DNA of 64,000 bases from Primulina eburnea (lineage: Eukaryota > Streptophyta > Magnoliopsida > Lamiales > Gesneriaceae), in assembly GCF_022965805.1 (NCBI RefSeq), contig NC_133108.1:23031545-23095544 (forward strand). Reading direction: 5' to 3'. Below the pieces are notes generated by a model, which made no database searches, was not told the origin of the DNA, and worked only from the letters and a program-made list of their open reading frames with translations. The number at the start of each line of letters is the position of its first letter. Position 1 is the first letter of the stretch. This document shows positions 22,659 to 32,994 of this stretch, piece after piece. The position numbers and the translations under genes are program-made.

Positions 22659-23450
22659 GTAAGTGGAATTTCATCCCTTGTGCTCACATGTATATATATG
22701 TATTGTGTTTCAAAGGTTTTATTGTGATATTCCCTTCCATTTGATCCATAGTATGTATTGATTCAATTGTTATATATATTGGAGGCATTTGATGCTCAAT
22801 TGTTCAAAGGGAATACAAAGAGTATAGTTTCTAAAGTGTTGTTTAAATGCCAAAGAGAAAGAGTTTAAATGTTTTATGGATTGATAGATATATAGTCAGA
22901 GATTGCGTGCAATTAGTTGATCAATGACCATAGGCTTATATCCCTCAGAGTTATCGGTTTATATCGATTTGGATACGAGCACCACAGACAGAGTTACTAT
23001 TGATATCAATCCAACAAGAGTAAAGAGAAATACCATCTCATTGTTATGCTATTGCTATGATATTTGTTTCAGAGTTGATGGTATTTAATGATTTCAAAGC
23101 TATGTTTTATAGAGTATACTATGTTCATTGCTATGTAAGAGTTCCACTTGCTGAGTTTTATACTCATTTCAGTTATTTTCATGTGATGCAGATAAGAGTG
23201 ACGGGCCAGGACGTTGACTGTGGATGGGAGTCATATGCATACGAAGATTGGAAGGAAGTAGTTTGTTTTGCAAATAATATTTTTGGACATGATCATGAAA
23301 ATGATGTTTTGTATTTCGATGTATCATTTAGTTGATCATGTTAGTACTTTTGATGATATATGGAAATGTATTTTGAAACTTCTTTTATTTGCAAGAAAAT
23401 TTTAAATCCGCTGTATTTTTAATTGTAACGGGTCAGGGTGTCACATTTAG

Positions 23451-23462
23451 TGGTATTAGAGA
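23451..23462 (+). other. Primer binding site, element D (mutated)
   Basis: TGGTATTAGAGA stands where A has TGGTATCAGAGC; two substitutions weaken the match to initiator tRNA-Met. Confidence 0.8.
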
Positions 23463-23578
23463 ACCGTTCTTCGGACCAATGCATATGACTTCGTCTACTT
23501 TCGACTGTCCGGGTATGTTTTCTTTGCATCTATCCATTGTTATCTATTGATTGGTGTTTTGTGAGCACATTGTAGAGT

Positions 23579-26500
23579 ATGCCACCTAAGAGAAAAGCAG
23601 TAGAGGGTGAGGATAGTTCTTCCTCGAGAGTTGTCGACGAGTTCGGCAAGTTGCTTAAGGAGCAGGCCAAAGTTCATAGCGAGCAGATTCAGCAGCTGCT
23701 TCGATTGCAAGGAACAGGACAGGGTAGAGGCCAAGTGAGAGGCCAAGTAGCTCAGGCAGTTGGCACTGATGCCGTCTTTTCTGCTTTCAAGAGAATAGAT
23801 CCACCGGAATTCGCAGGTAGCACTGATCCGTTAGTGGCTGTCGAGTGGGTCAAAGCGCTTGAAGCAATCTTCGACCATCTCCAGTATGAGGATAGAGGCA
23901 GGATCAGCTGTGCAGTATTCATGTTAGTAAAGGCTGCACGTATCTGGTGGAATGCGACCAAGGTTGGTGTCGATGTTTTAGTTTTGAAGTGGTCAGAGTT
24001 CACTGATTTGTTCTACGACAAGTACTTTCCCGACGCACTTCGAGCTAGGAAGGTGACTGAGTTTCTGGAGCTTCGACAGGGGAGCATGAACGTTGATGAG
24101 TACATTCTCAAGTTCGAGGAGGGTTGTCTTTTTGCTCCGTACATTGCTTCAAATGACAAGGACAAAGGCGCTCACTTCATTCGAGGCCTTAGAGCAGAGA
24201 TTCGGAGGGATATCAACATGTCCAAGGCTGTGACTTTCAAAGAGATCGTGTCGAAGGCGTTGTTGGCCGAACAAGACGAGAAAGATATCGCCAGAGAGAG
24301 GCAGGAGAGGCATCAAGCTATTGCTCAGAGAGGCCAGGGCCCGAATCAGCGAGGCAAGGATCGTTTCAAAGGGAAGGGCAAGATAGAGCCAAGTCCTAGA
24401 CCACCGTCAGTTCCAGTTGATCCTGAGAAGCCTTTGTGTCCCAAGTGCAACAGGCATCATAGAGGAGAGTGCAGATTTGGCACTCATTCTTGTTATCGTT
24501 GTGGCACGGCAGGCCACATTGCCAAAGATTGTCCTAGAGGAGTGAGCAAGGATAAAGTGCAGGGTCGTATCTTTTCGATGACCAAGGAAGGTATTAATCA
24601 TGATTCTTCTGTGATCTCTAGCACTATTTTGATTTCAGGCAGAGTAGCTACGCCTTTGATTGATACTGGTGCTACTCATTCTTTTATGTCTGAATTGTTT
24701 TTGAGATCTTTGGGTATAGTTCCTTCTGTTCTTCCCCTCCAGCTTAATGTTGTTTTACCTTCGGGGGACGTGTTGTGCCCGACGTCTATTGTGTATGCAT
24801 GCCCTGTTCGTATTGAGGAGCGAGTGGTTTTTGCTGATTTGATTGTTATCCCGATGGTTGCCTTTGATGTTATTCTTGGCATGGATTGGCTGTCGACTTA
24901 TCGTGCTGTTATTGATTGCGTTGCTAAGACGGTGACCTTTGCAGATGATAGCATTAAGGGAGGAGTTCTCGCCAGTGCAGGTACTTCGCTGGTCCTTCTT
25001 TTTATTTCTTTTCTTGAGGCTGAGAAGTTGATGTGTAGAGGTTGTGATGTGTTTCTGGCTTCGATTGTGGATGTGGATAGATTGATTAAGTTGAATATTG
25101 ATGATATCGATGTGGTGAGGGAGTTCGCTGATGTGTTTGAGGATGATGTGCCTGGTTTGCCGCCGGATAGAGATGTTGAGTTTGTTATTGATTTAGCTCC
25201 AGGTACGGTTCCTATTTCTAAGGCTCCGTATAGGATGGTCCCTACTGAGATGAAGGAGTTGAAGATGCAGTTGCAGGATCTTTTGGACAGGGGTTTTATT
25301 CGTCCGAGTTCTTCGCCTTGGTAAGGTTATCGCCTATGATTCTCGCCAGTTGAAAGACTATGAGAAGAATTATCCGACGCACGATTTGGAGCTAGCAGCT
25401 GTGGTTTTCGCCTTGAAGATTTGGAGACATTATTTGTATGGCGAAAAGTGTGAGATCTTCACAGACCACAAGAGTTTGAAATATCTGTTTTCCCAGAAAG
25501 AGCTCAATATGCGGCAGAGGAGGTGGTTAGAGCTTGTCAAAGATTATGAGGTGACTATTAGTTACCATCCAGGGAAGGCGAATGTTGTGGCTGATGCTTT
25601 GAGCCGTAAGTCGAGTTCTTCTTTGAGTTCTTTGATTCAAAGACCATTGTTGATGGACTTGCAGAGATAGGAGATTGATTTGGTAGTTCCGGGGACCATT
25701 GCTCGTCTATCAGCGTTGGTCATTCGGGCTACATTGACGGACAGGATCCGTAGAGAGCAAGCTACTGATTTGCAGTTGTTAGAGTTGAGAGTTAGAGCTG
25801 AGGAGAGGGGTAACTCAGAGTTTGCGTTGAATGGTGATGGTTTGGTGACTTTCAGAGGCCGTATTTGTGTTCCCGTTGGTGATGATATTCGGCGAGACGT
25901 CTTGACAGAGGCTCATACCGCGCCATATTCAATACATCCAGGCAGCACCAAGATGTATCAGGATCTTCGTCGACTTTATTGGTGGCCAGGTATGAAGAAA
26001 GATATTGCTTTGTTCATTTCTCAGTGCCTAACTTGTCAGCAGGTGAAGATTGAGCACCAGAGACCTGCTGGGACATTGTTGTCATTGCCGATTCCTCAGT
26101 GGAAGTGGGAGCATATTACGATGGATTTCGTGACTGGTCTTCCTAGGACGCAGAAGGATTTCAATTCCATTTGGGTTATCGTTGATCGATTGACCAAGTC
26201 AGCACACGTTTTTCCAGTCAAGACGACGTATTCCATGAACCAGTATGCCGAGGATTACATAGCAGATATTGTTAGACTTCACGGTGTCCCTGTGTCGATT
26301 GTGTCTGATCGTGACCCTAGATTTACCTCAGAGTTTTGGAAGAGTTTGCACAGAGCTATGGGTTCACGGTTAGCTTTCAGTACAGCTTATCACCCTCAAA
26401 GCGACGGTCAATCAGAGAGAGTCATTCAGATTCTAGAGGATATGCTCAGAGCTTGTACTATCGATTATTCTGGTAGCTGGGATTCCAAATTGCCTCTTGT

Positions 26501-27164
26501 GGAGTTTACGTACAACAATAGCTACCAAGCGACGATTGGGATGGCACCGTACGAAGCACTTTATGGCAGGAAGTGTAGATCTCCCTTGTATTGGGATGAG
26601 GTTGGCGAGAGGAAGATGTTGGGACCAGAGTTGGTCCAACAGACGGCCGATATTGTTGCTGTTATCCGTGAGAGGATGAAGACTGCGCAGTCGAGACAGA
26701 AGAGCTATGCAGATGTTCGTCGTAGACCTTTGCAGTTTGAGGTTGGCGATCACGTGTTTCTGAAGATAGCACCTCTCAAGGGTGTGATGCGATTTGGCAA
26801 GAAGGGTAAGTTGAGTCCGAGGTTTATTGGTCCATTCGAGATATTGGACAGAGTTGGTGATCGAGCCTACAGGTTAGCCCTACCGCCAGATCTTGACAGA
26901 GTCCATAATGTTTTTCACGTATCGATGCTCAGGATGTATATTGCAAATCCTTCTCATGTTCTTCGCCACGAGCCATTGGACTTGACGCAGAATTTGACTT
27001 ACCAAGAGATTCCAGTCCAGATTTTAGACCGTAAGGTCAAAGTATTGAGGAATAAAGTGATCGGCATCGTTAAAGTTCTTTGGAGGAATCATTTGATCGA
27101 AGAGGCTACGTGGGAACCAGAGGATGAGATGAGAGAGAAGTATCCTGAGTTGTTCGTGCAGTGA
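23579..27164 (+). pseudogene. Element D gag-pol with RT deletion and nonsense codon
   Basis: Gag, zinc knuckle ([14 protein letters not shown]) and protease (IDTGATHSF) read open from 23579 to 25324. There the frame jumps from the start of RT (SSPW) straight to the RNase H segment preceding [13 protein letters not shown], losing about 836 bp relative to A, including the RT active site. The junction is at GG, present at both ends of the missing piece, and shifts the frame. RNase H continues to a TAG at 25668-25670. Integrase with finger, D-D-E triad and a complete chromodomain (ending ELFVQ) read open at 25680-27164. D could supply Gag at best, and its movement in this form would need proteins from elsewhere. 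Confidence 0.95.
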
Positions 27165-27191
27165 CGTCAATTTCGAGGACGAAATTCCCTT

Positions 27192-27204
27192 AAGGAGGGG
27201 AGAT
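27192..27204 (+). other. Polypurine tract, element D
   Basis: AAGGAGGGGAGAT precedes the 3' LTR, identical to that of A. Confidence 0.9.
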
Positions 27205-27419
27205 TGTAATAGCCGAGCCCGGTGTACGGTACGGTTTAAGTTTTCGTATGTTATAGATTTATTGATTAAGTTTAAGTTTAGATGTGATGATTAGAGTTGT
27301 GATTATGGGCCATAGTATTGTTGGTTATTATTGTCTTGAGGTGTTAGTTGTTGTTGGTTGTTCGTTTCAGTGTTTTGGTTCGATTTTAGTTGCCTTAGTT
27401 TGTGTCTTGGCCGTGGCAG

Positions 27420-27650
27420 CACCGCACCCGCACTCAGTGTAAGGACCGCACCCGCGGTCGTAATTGTTGGATTTTGTGGGTTTTACCGTGGATTCACCGC
27501 ACATGCAGTGATGTTAGTACCGCACCCGCGGTGTAGACCGCACCCGAGGTAATTGCAGGACCGCACCCGCGGTCATCGAGTTTGGATTTTTGGTGGATTG
27601 CCGAGAGCTTAGCGCACCCGCGGTGCTTGTTGGCAGCGCACCCGCGGTGA
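27420..27650 (+). repeat. CCGCACCCGCGG palindrome array, 8 units (D 3' LTR)
   Basis: Compared with the 5' LTR it has an added 18-bp unit (GTGTAGACCGCACCCGAG) near 27533-27550, so the two LTRs now differ in copy number. Confidence 0.85.
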
Positions 27651-29498
27651 TGAACAGTAAAGGTATGGTCGAGATATTTAGTACCTTTTTGGATGGTTGA
27701 CTTCACTTTTTACCTTTCCCTTTCCTCTCAATCTCGTTTTTCTCTCTTAGAACAAGGGTTTTCTCCATTTCCTTTCATTTCCTACCTTTGATTCTTGGAT
27801 TTAGTTGGAGTTTCGAGTTGAGATCGAAGTTCTTGGTTGCTCTAGGAAGCTTAGGTAAGCTTTTGGTAGATTTATTTCTTGGTTTTGAAGAATAGATATT
27901 GTAGGTTTGTTGTGTTTATGGATTTATGGATTATTTGGCATAAGTTCTTGGATATTGAGTTGATGTTGGTGTTATTTATGGATTATTGTTGTAGGTGGTG
28001 TATCAAGAGCATAGATTGAGGTGTTCTTGTGGTTTGTAAGTGGAATTTCATCCCTTGTGCTCACATGTATATATATGTATTGTGTTTCAAAGGTTTTATT
28101 GTGATATTCCCTTCCATTTGATCCATAGTATGTATTGATTCAATTGTTATATATATTGGAGGCATTTGATGTCTCAATTGTTCAAAGGGAATACAAATAG
28201 TATAGTTTCTAAAGTGTTGTTTAAATGCCAAAGAGAAAGAGTTTAAATGTTTTATGGATTGATAAATATATAGTCAGAGATTGCATGCAATTAGTTGATC
28301 AACGACCATAGGCTTATATCCCTCAGAGTTATCGGTTTATATCGATTGGGATACGAGCACCACAGACAGAGTTACTGTAGTGACCCGTTTCAGAATCACC
28401 TACTAAACAAGAACTAAGCATGCGATTAACTTAATTAAAAACAATTAGAAAATAAAAGCGGAAAACTGTCACCAAAAGATAGTTATACAACCCAATCGAA
28501 AAATCCAGGACAACTCAAACTAAAATGAAATATACGGTACAACCATATCGAATCAAAAAGATATCGAAGAACTAAACCAACCATCTACTCAACGTCCTCC
28601 TCCTCCTCCTCCTGAGCTGTCCAACCTGAGGCCTGCCCCGTGGGAATGGGGTGTCCAAGATAAACAAAACCGAGGACGTGAGCGATAAGAACGCCCAGTA
28701 CAAAAGCATGAGTATACAAACCTATATGAAATGCACATGCTATGATATGATACCAGGGTAGTCAAGAAATAGGAGTCACAAAGGATCTCAAAATGCTCAG
28801 TCTAGAGGCGCCAAGTGGATAGTGCCGCGCGGTACTCCTCTGGGTCACTGCATCCACTACAAGAACAGACGTGGACCTAAAATGTCCCGGATCACCGAAG
28901 CCCTCCGGACCCGTCGGCCACTGTGTACTCTCGGTGTCCATGCGTCCACAAGACAAGACAGGACTGAGCGGCCCCACAAGATATAGCTTATCTCGAAAGA
29001 GATACAGCTCAACAGTAAAGGCTATCTCGAAGGAGATACGGCTCAACATGAAATGCAACATGCATCATAAAGCGTGACATAATAGCATGCATCATATGAC
29101 ATATATCAATGCACCACATAATCATGCAACACATATAAGGATGTATACTCGACCAGGATATCTCGGATAGTACTTTCGTACCTCTATCTCAGCAAGCCTA
29201 GCCTTACGCAACACCGCTAATCAGGTCTAGAACAAGCCTACGCATCAAAAGCATACCCAATGAACAATACTACCATGCTCGACTAGCAAAACCAGTACTA
29301 CCAAAGGTTTAGGGTTTACCTTCGTCCGTCGACAGCCCTTTGATGTTGATTGCCTCGTAACTCAGGCGTCGCTACGCTACCAATCCTGGCAGCTCTTGGC
29401 TATCGCTCGACCGACAACTAACCCTAGAAACCTTCCAAACCTCTCAAATATGAGACACAACTCAAGAATTTGCAATGCAAAATGAGGAAATCCGAGCA

Positions 29499-29508
29499 CT
29501 ATTTATAG
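29499..29508 (-). promoter_or_regulatory. TATA box, solo LTR J
   Basis: CTATAAATAG on the minus strand, directly downstream of the palindrome array, is a textbook plant TATA box. Confidence 0.75.
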
Positions 29509-29514
29509 GCTATG

Positions 29515-29740
29515 TTCGGATCCACCGAACCCACTTCGGATCATCTGAACTCCTACGTGTCCATCGGCTCTTGACACCTCATGATCGGATCCACCGAACC
29601 TACACTTCGGATCATCCGAGCTTGCATGCAAACTGACGTGTCGATCAACTCTTGACACCTCATGATCGGATCCACCGAACCCACTTCGGATCGTCCGAAC
29701 TCTTCGGTGCTATCGAACCATCTTCGGTCCATCCGATCAT
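29515..29740 (-). repeat. Palindrome array TTCGGATC/GATCCACCGAAC in J
   Basis: About three higher-order copies each contain GGATCCACCGAACC and CTTCGGATCATCCGAAC-type inverted repeats. Two also share the spacer CTCTTGACACCTCATGATC. The sequence is unrelated to the other arrays but stands in the same place, upstream of the TATA box. Confidence 0.85.
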
Positions 29741-30276
29741 GACCACGGTCAAAATTACACATTAAACCTTCTTAATCACCATTAATCCGTTAATTACCCA
29801 ATTTGGAATTCGGGCTACTACAGTTACTATTGATATCAATCCAACAAGAGTAAAGAGAAATACCATCTCATTGTTATGCTATTGCTATGATATTTGTTTC
29901 AGAGTTGATGGTAGTTAATGATTTCAAAGCTATGTTTTATAGAGTATACTATGTTCATTGCTATGTAAGAGTTCCACTTGCTGAGTTTTATACTCATTTC
30001 AGTTATTTTCATGTGATGCAGATAAGAGTGACGGGCCAGGACGTTGACTGTGGATGGGAGTCATATGCATACGAAGATTGGAAGGAAGTAGTTTGTTTTG
30101 CAAGCAATATTTTTGGACATGATCATTAAAATGATGTTTTGTATTTTTATGTATCATTTAATTGATCATGTTAATACTTTTGATGATATATCGAAATGTA
30201 TTTTGAAACTCCTTCCATTTGCAAGAAAATTTTAAATTCCGCTGTATTTTTAATTGTAACGGGTCAGGGTGTCACA

Positions 30277-30771
30277 AAATGTTATTTTAAGTACAAGTAT
30301 TTTCACTGTTGCATGTGATCTGTATTACGTATTATTTGTTATCAAGATTATGATGTGTTGAGTCTTTAGACTCACTAGGTGTGATTGATGCAGGTGAGTA
30401 TGATAATAATGTTGAGGGAGGCTTGGATGCCTAATATGAGTGGATTGGAGGTGCACATAACCCGATGACCAGCGCTTCTATTTTTCCGCACTTATGATTT
30501 ACATTAAAGATTTTTAAGACTGTTTATTTATGTTTTTGAGTGGTTTGAGAGGATGATACTTTTCAAGTTTATTGCTTTGAGGTTTGGTAAAACGTTTGAT
30601 GATTTCATGTTTTGACGATTTCCTTTGATTTTCAAATATTAGTTGGTTGTTTTATTTTCGAAATGGTGTCAAAATATTTTTATGTATAATTGTATGAATA
30701 GGCCGAGAGGTAGGCAACAAAAATAAATTAGTACTTTTTAAGCAAAATAATTAGCAGACGTTCCATTAACA
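30277..30771 (+). mobile_element. Element B 3' LTR, second part (end approximate)
   Basis: The LTR continues after D. It has the hairpin TGAGTC-TTTA-GACTCA at 30359-30374 followed 19 nt later by GATGCAG, as in E. The LTR end is not clear; a CA near 30765-30771 is possible. Nothing recognisable lies between it and K at 30819. Confidence 0.7.
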
Positions 30772-30818
30772 GTTATGAACATGTTAAACTCATTCAGACC
30801 TTCACATGGTAGTCCGAA

Positions 30819-31101
30819 TGTATGGTCTACAAAATTCGAACGACGTAACCTGATTGCATGTAATCTAGGGTTTTACTAAAGTATGATTTTAATTATTTTA
30901 ATGCTTCAAATGCATGATTATTGCATGGATAGGTGTTTTATTCCTTGATTTATTAAATTTTCTTGAATAAGGGCTTTTAGTAGTTTTTCGTGCTCGAACG
31001 AGGATTAGAGGCCAAGGACAATTAACGAAAAATATTTTTATTAAACAATTATTTTTAATTGTTTAATATATGGTGTAAATAAGGGTGTTTTTTGAAAATG
31101 G
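30819..31101 (+). mobile_element. Element K: LTR remnant, first part
   Basis: TGTATGGTCTACAAAATTCG and the next 250 bp resemble the start of the B LTR at 19449 (shared CGACGTAA, GCATG, TCTAGG and AATATTTTTATTAAA blocks). F inserted after AATGG at 31097-31101. It continues at 45111 and 55540. Confidence 0.65.
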
Positions 31102-31236
31102 TGTAATGTTCGAGAATTCGATTATGATAATCTGATATGAATTATTGATTTTTAAATGGATAAGATTATGGATGGACCATTCCGAGACCAGATTGGGCAA
31201 AGCATGTGATTTAGGTGATATTCGGACAGAATTTCT

Positions 31237-31344
31237 GGCGCCCGAGCGGTAGAAAATGACCGCCCGAGCGCCAGTGTTTAACCTGATGAGAATTTGGGCA
31301 GAAATTATGGCGCCCGAGCGGTAATATTTAACTGCCCGAGCGCC
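31237..31344 (+). repeat. Two GGCGCCCGAGCGG hairpins and a lost third (F 5' LTR)
   Basis: Units at 31237-31272 and 31309-31344 pair GGCGCCCGAGCGG with CCGCCCGAGCGCC over a short AT-rich loop; the second has one mismatch. At about 31379-31390 only GCGC remains where the 3' LTR has a complete hairpin. Confidence 0.9.
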
Positions 31345-31437
31345 AATGTGCAATCCGAAAGTGCTTGGACAGAGAATGTCGCGCGCCGATAGAAATGCTG
31401 GAAAATAAGACACGTTTCTTCAGCATGCAAGTAGATG

Positions 31438-31447
31438 TATATATATG
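31438..31447 (+). promoter_or_regulatory. TATA box, element F
   Basis: TATATATATG about 95 bp after the last intact hairpin; the 3' LTR has the same motif at 43648-43657. Confidence 0.6.
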
Positions 31448-31967
31448 TATAATAAGGCGTTATTACTTCAGAATCAGCAAGGAAACAACGTTGGAAGTTT
31501 CAAAGAAAAGCCAAGAAAAATCCGTACGCCTTTATATTTCGAACTGTCCGTTAGATTTTGAATCCGACTTCAGTACTGTGCTCCTATCAACGCAGGCTAC
31601 AACTGGACGTAAGTTTTGTTACGTTTCGAAATCATTTGAAATTATGATGTTGATGGAATTGAATAGAATTCATATATAGTGTTCTTGAGATACTAGACAC
31701 GGTAGAATCGAAGTCAGATCGAAGAACAGACTGATTATGGAATTGTTATGATTTTCTGATTATATTGATTTGAAATCGGACAAATTTGGATTATGAATTT
31801 GTATCAGATATGAGTTATGATTTGTAATTGATGTCTATTGACTTGGTATTGACGGGAATACTGAAATTGTATCGTTATGTCGTTAATTTGAATAAAATCC
31901 AGATTAATCAGATTCAGTGTTGAATTGAGAATAGAACATTATTATGATTCTCGATAGGTCGTTTCAG

Positions 31968-32030
31968 ATTTACGAAGACAGTTTTGAGTTCAGAACTGAT
32001 ATTGCTTCAGACCGAGACTACAAACGAAAG
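31968..32030 (+). other. Predicted 63-nt leader exon in F 5' LTR
   Basis: It lies between GTTTCAG and AAAG|GTATAAG. Introns would be 31609-31967 (359 nt) and 32031-32443 (413 nt). The 3' LTR copy is 44190-44252, also 63 nt despite several substitutions. Confidence 0.5.
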
Positions 32031-32395
32031 GTATAAGTCAATGTGATAGTAGCGGGATCGCCACGGGCAGATTGCTCGATGTCACAAGATAGTGTATTGG
32101 CGATAGTGCCACAGTCTGTGACGGATAGGTCAAGACACTGGATGTTTGGTTATATCGACGTGGATAGAATCGGAGTTTCTTCTATTACTGTTGGTCGATA
32201 TATGAATACCAATGTCTGCAAACCGGGATCCCTAGACTAGGATTGAGTCTAGTCTGGGTCGTGGAGTCACGAGTCTGATTGATAGTTTGATATTATTTAT
32301 TTTTCAGATTTTGATATATATCTGATATCTGCTTCATGCTTTATATTGATTAGATGATTGCATGTTCGTTGATTTATACTGAGATTATATGCTCA

Positions 32396-32409
32396 CCGGA
32401 ATTATCCGG
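32396..32409 (+). promoter_or_regulatory. Hairpin upstream of leader acceptor (F 5' LTR)
   Basis: CCGGA-ATTA-TCCGG, ending 34 nt before the ACAACAG acceptor; also at 44770-44783 in the 3' LTR. Confidence 0.5.
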
Positions 32410-32741
32410 CTGTTGTCGTGTTTATATGTGTGCATGACAACAGGTGGGACAGGATCAGGGTCTAGGAGATGACGAGAGATCGTAATTAGAGTGGAGACCA
32501 CGGACTTTGATGTTGCTGTAGATAGGGTTTGAACACTTAATAGCTAGTGTTGAACCTTCGTTTGTAATTGAGTGTATGCTGTACAGGACTTGTACCTTAT
32601 GTTATACGGATATGTATATTAATATGATTTCCATTACGTTCCGCACTTTTTAAAAAAAAATTTAGACCCTGGTTATTATAATGATTAAATGATCCCAATG
32701 ACGATTATGAATTTGATTAGCGTCCGGGTCCCCACAACAGG

Positions 32742-32753
32742 TGGTATAAGAGC
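32742..32753 (+). other. Primer binding site, element F (one mismatch)
   Basis: TGGTATAAGAGC, one substitution from the initiator tRNA-Met complement. Confidence 0.85.
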
Positions 32754-32994
32754 GATAGATCCTTTAGATTGAGATAGGAGCTAGTGAGCGGGGTAGAATG
32801 TGTTTTCTTTTCTGCTTTTTAATGCTAGCATGTCTTACTGCTTTAATACATGTTACTTGTTTATCTGATTTGATATGGTAACATGTTTTATTGAGAATGA
32901 ATCAACACCGATTCTGGATCTGCAGTAAGATGATCGGAGGAGGACTGAAACCGGTCTGTTGAATTTGGGTTACTAATCCATTTGATTATCGGAT

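Larger units (their letters stand above)
21847..23445 (+). mobile_element. Element D 5' LTR
   Basis: 1599 bp, TGTAATAGCCGAGCCCGG to GGGTGTCACA. It contains the palindrome array 22060-22272, a leader donor at 22478, the 41-nt exon 22618-22658, hairpin 23152-23166 and acceptor ending at 23191. Confidence 0.96.
28376..29822 (-). mobile_element. Element J: solo LTR in the D 3' LTR
   Basis: A 1447-bp insertion has TG/CA ends (TGTAGT...ACTACA) and duplicates GTTAC at 28371-28375 and 29823-29827. It encodes no protein. Read on the minus strand it begins TGTAGTAGCCCGAATTCC, has CTATAAATAG at 29499-29508 with a palindrome array upstream, and ends GGGTCACTACA, so it is an LTR left by recombination between two LTRs. 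Minus-strand CTGCCAG and GAAG|GTAAACC bracket a 66-nt segment (29320-29385), a weak match to the leader exon pattern of the C family. Confidence 0.9.
21847..30276 (+). mobile_element. Element D: full-length chromovirus, A/D/G family, interrupted by J
   Basis: It has a 5' LTR (21847-23445), primer site, broken gag-pol, polypurine tract and 3' LTR (27205-30276, split by J). AAATG is duplicated at 21842-21846 and 30277-30281. The LTRs differ at roughly 30 places by eye, about 2%. D lies in the 3' LTR of B. Confidence 0.96.
27205..30276 (+). mobile_element. Element D 3' LTR (split by solo LTR J)
   Basis: The two parts are 27205-28375 and 29828-30276, with J and one copy of GTTAC between them. 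The leader exon candidate is 27995-28035. The array here has one more unit than the 5' LTR. Confidence 0.95.
31102..32736 (+). mobile_element. Element F 5' LTR
   Basis: 1635 bp, TGTAATGTTCGAG to GGTCCCCACA. Parts: hairpins 31237-31344, TATA 31438-31447, first donor GTAAGTTTT at 31609, exon candidate 31968-32030, second donor GTATAAGTC at 32031, hairpin 32396-32409, acceptor ACAACAG ending 32443. It lacks a 152-bp segment kept in the 3' LTR (44271-44422), with TGATA at both edges. Confidence 0.95.

Noticed and set aside
28376..29822. J as a DNA transposon (TGTAGT...ACTACA terminal repeats)
   Set aside because: The 5-bp duplication, TG/CA ends, internal TATA box and palindrome array match an LTR; the short terminal inverted repeat is normal for LTRs.
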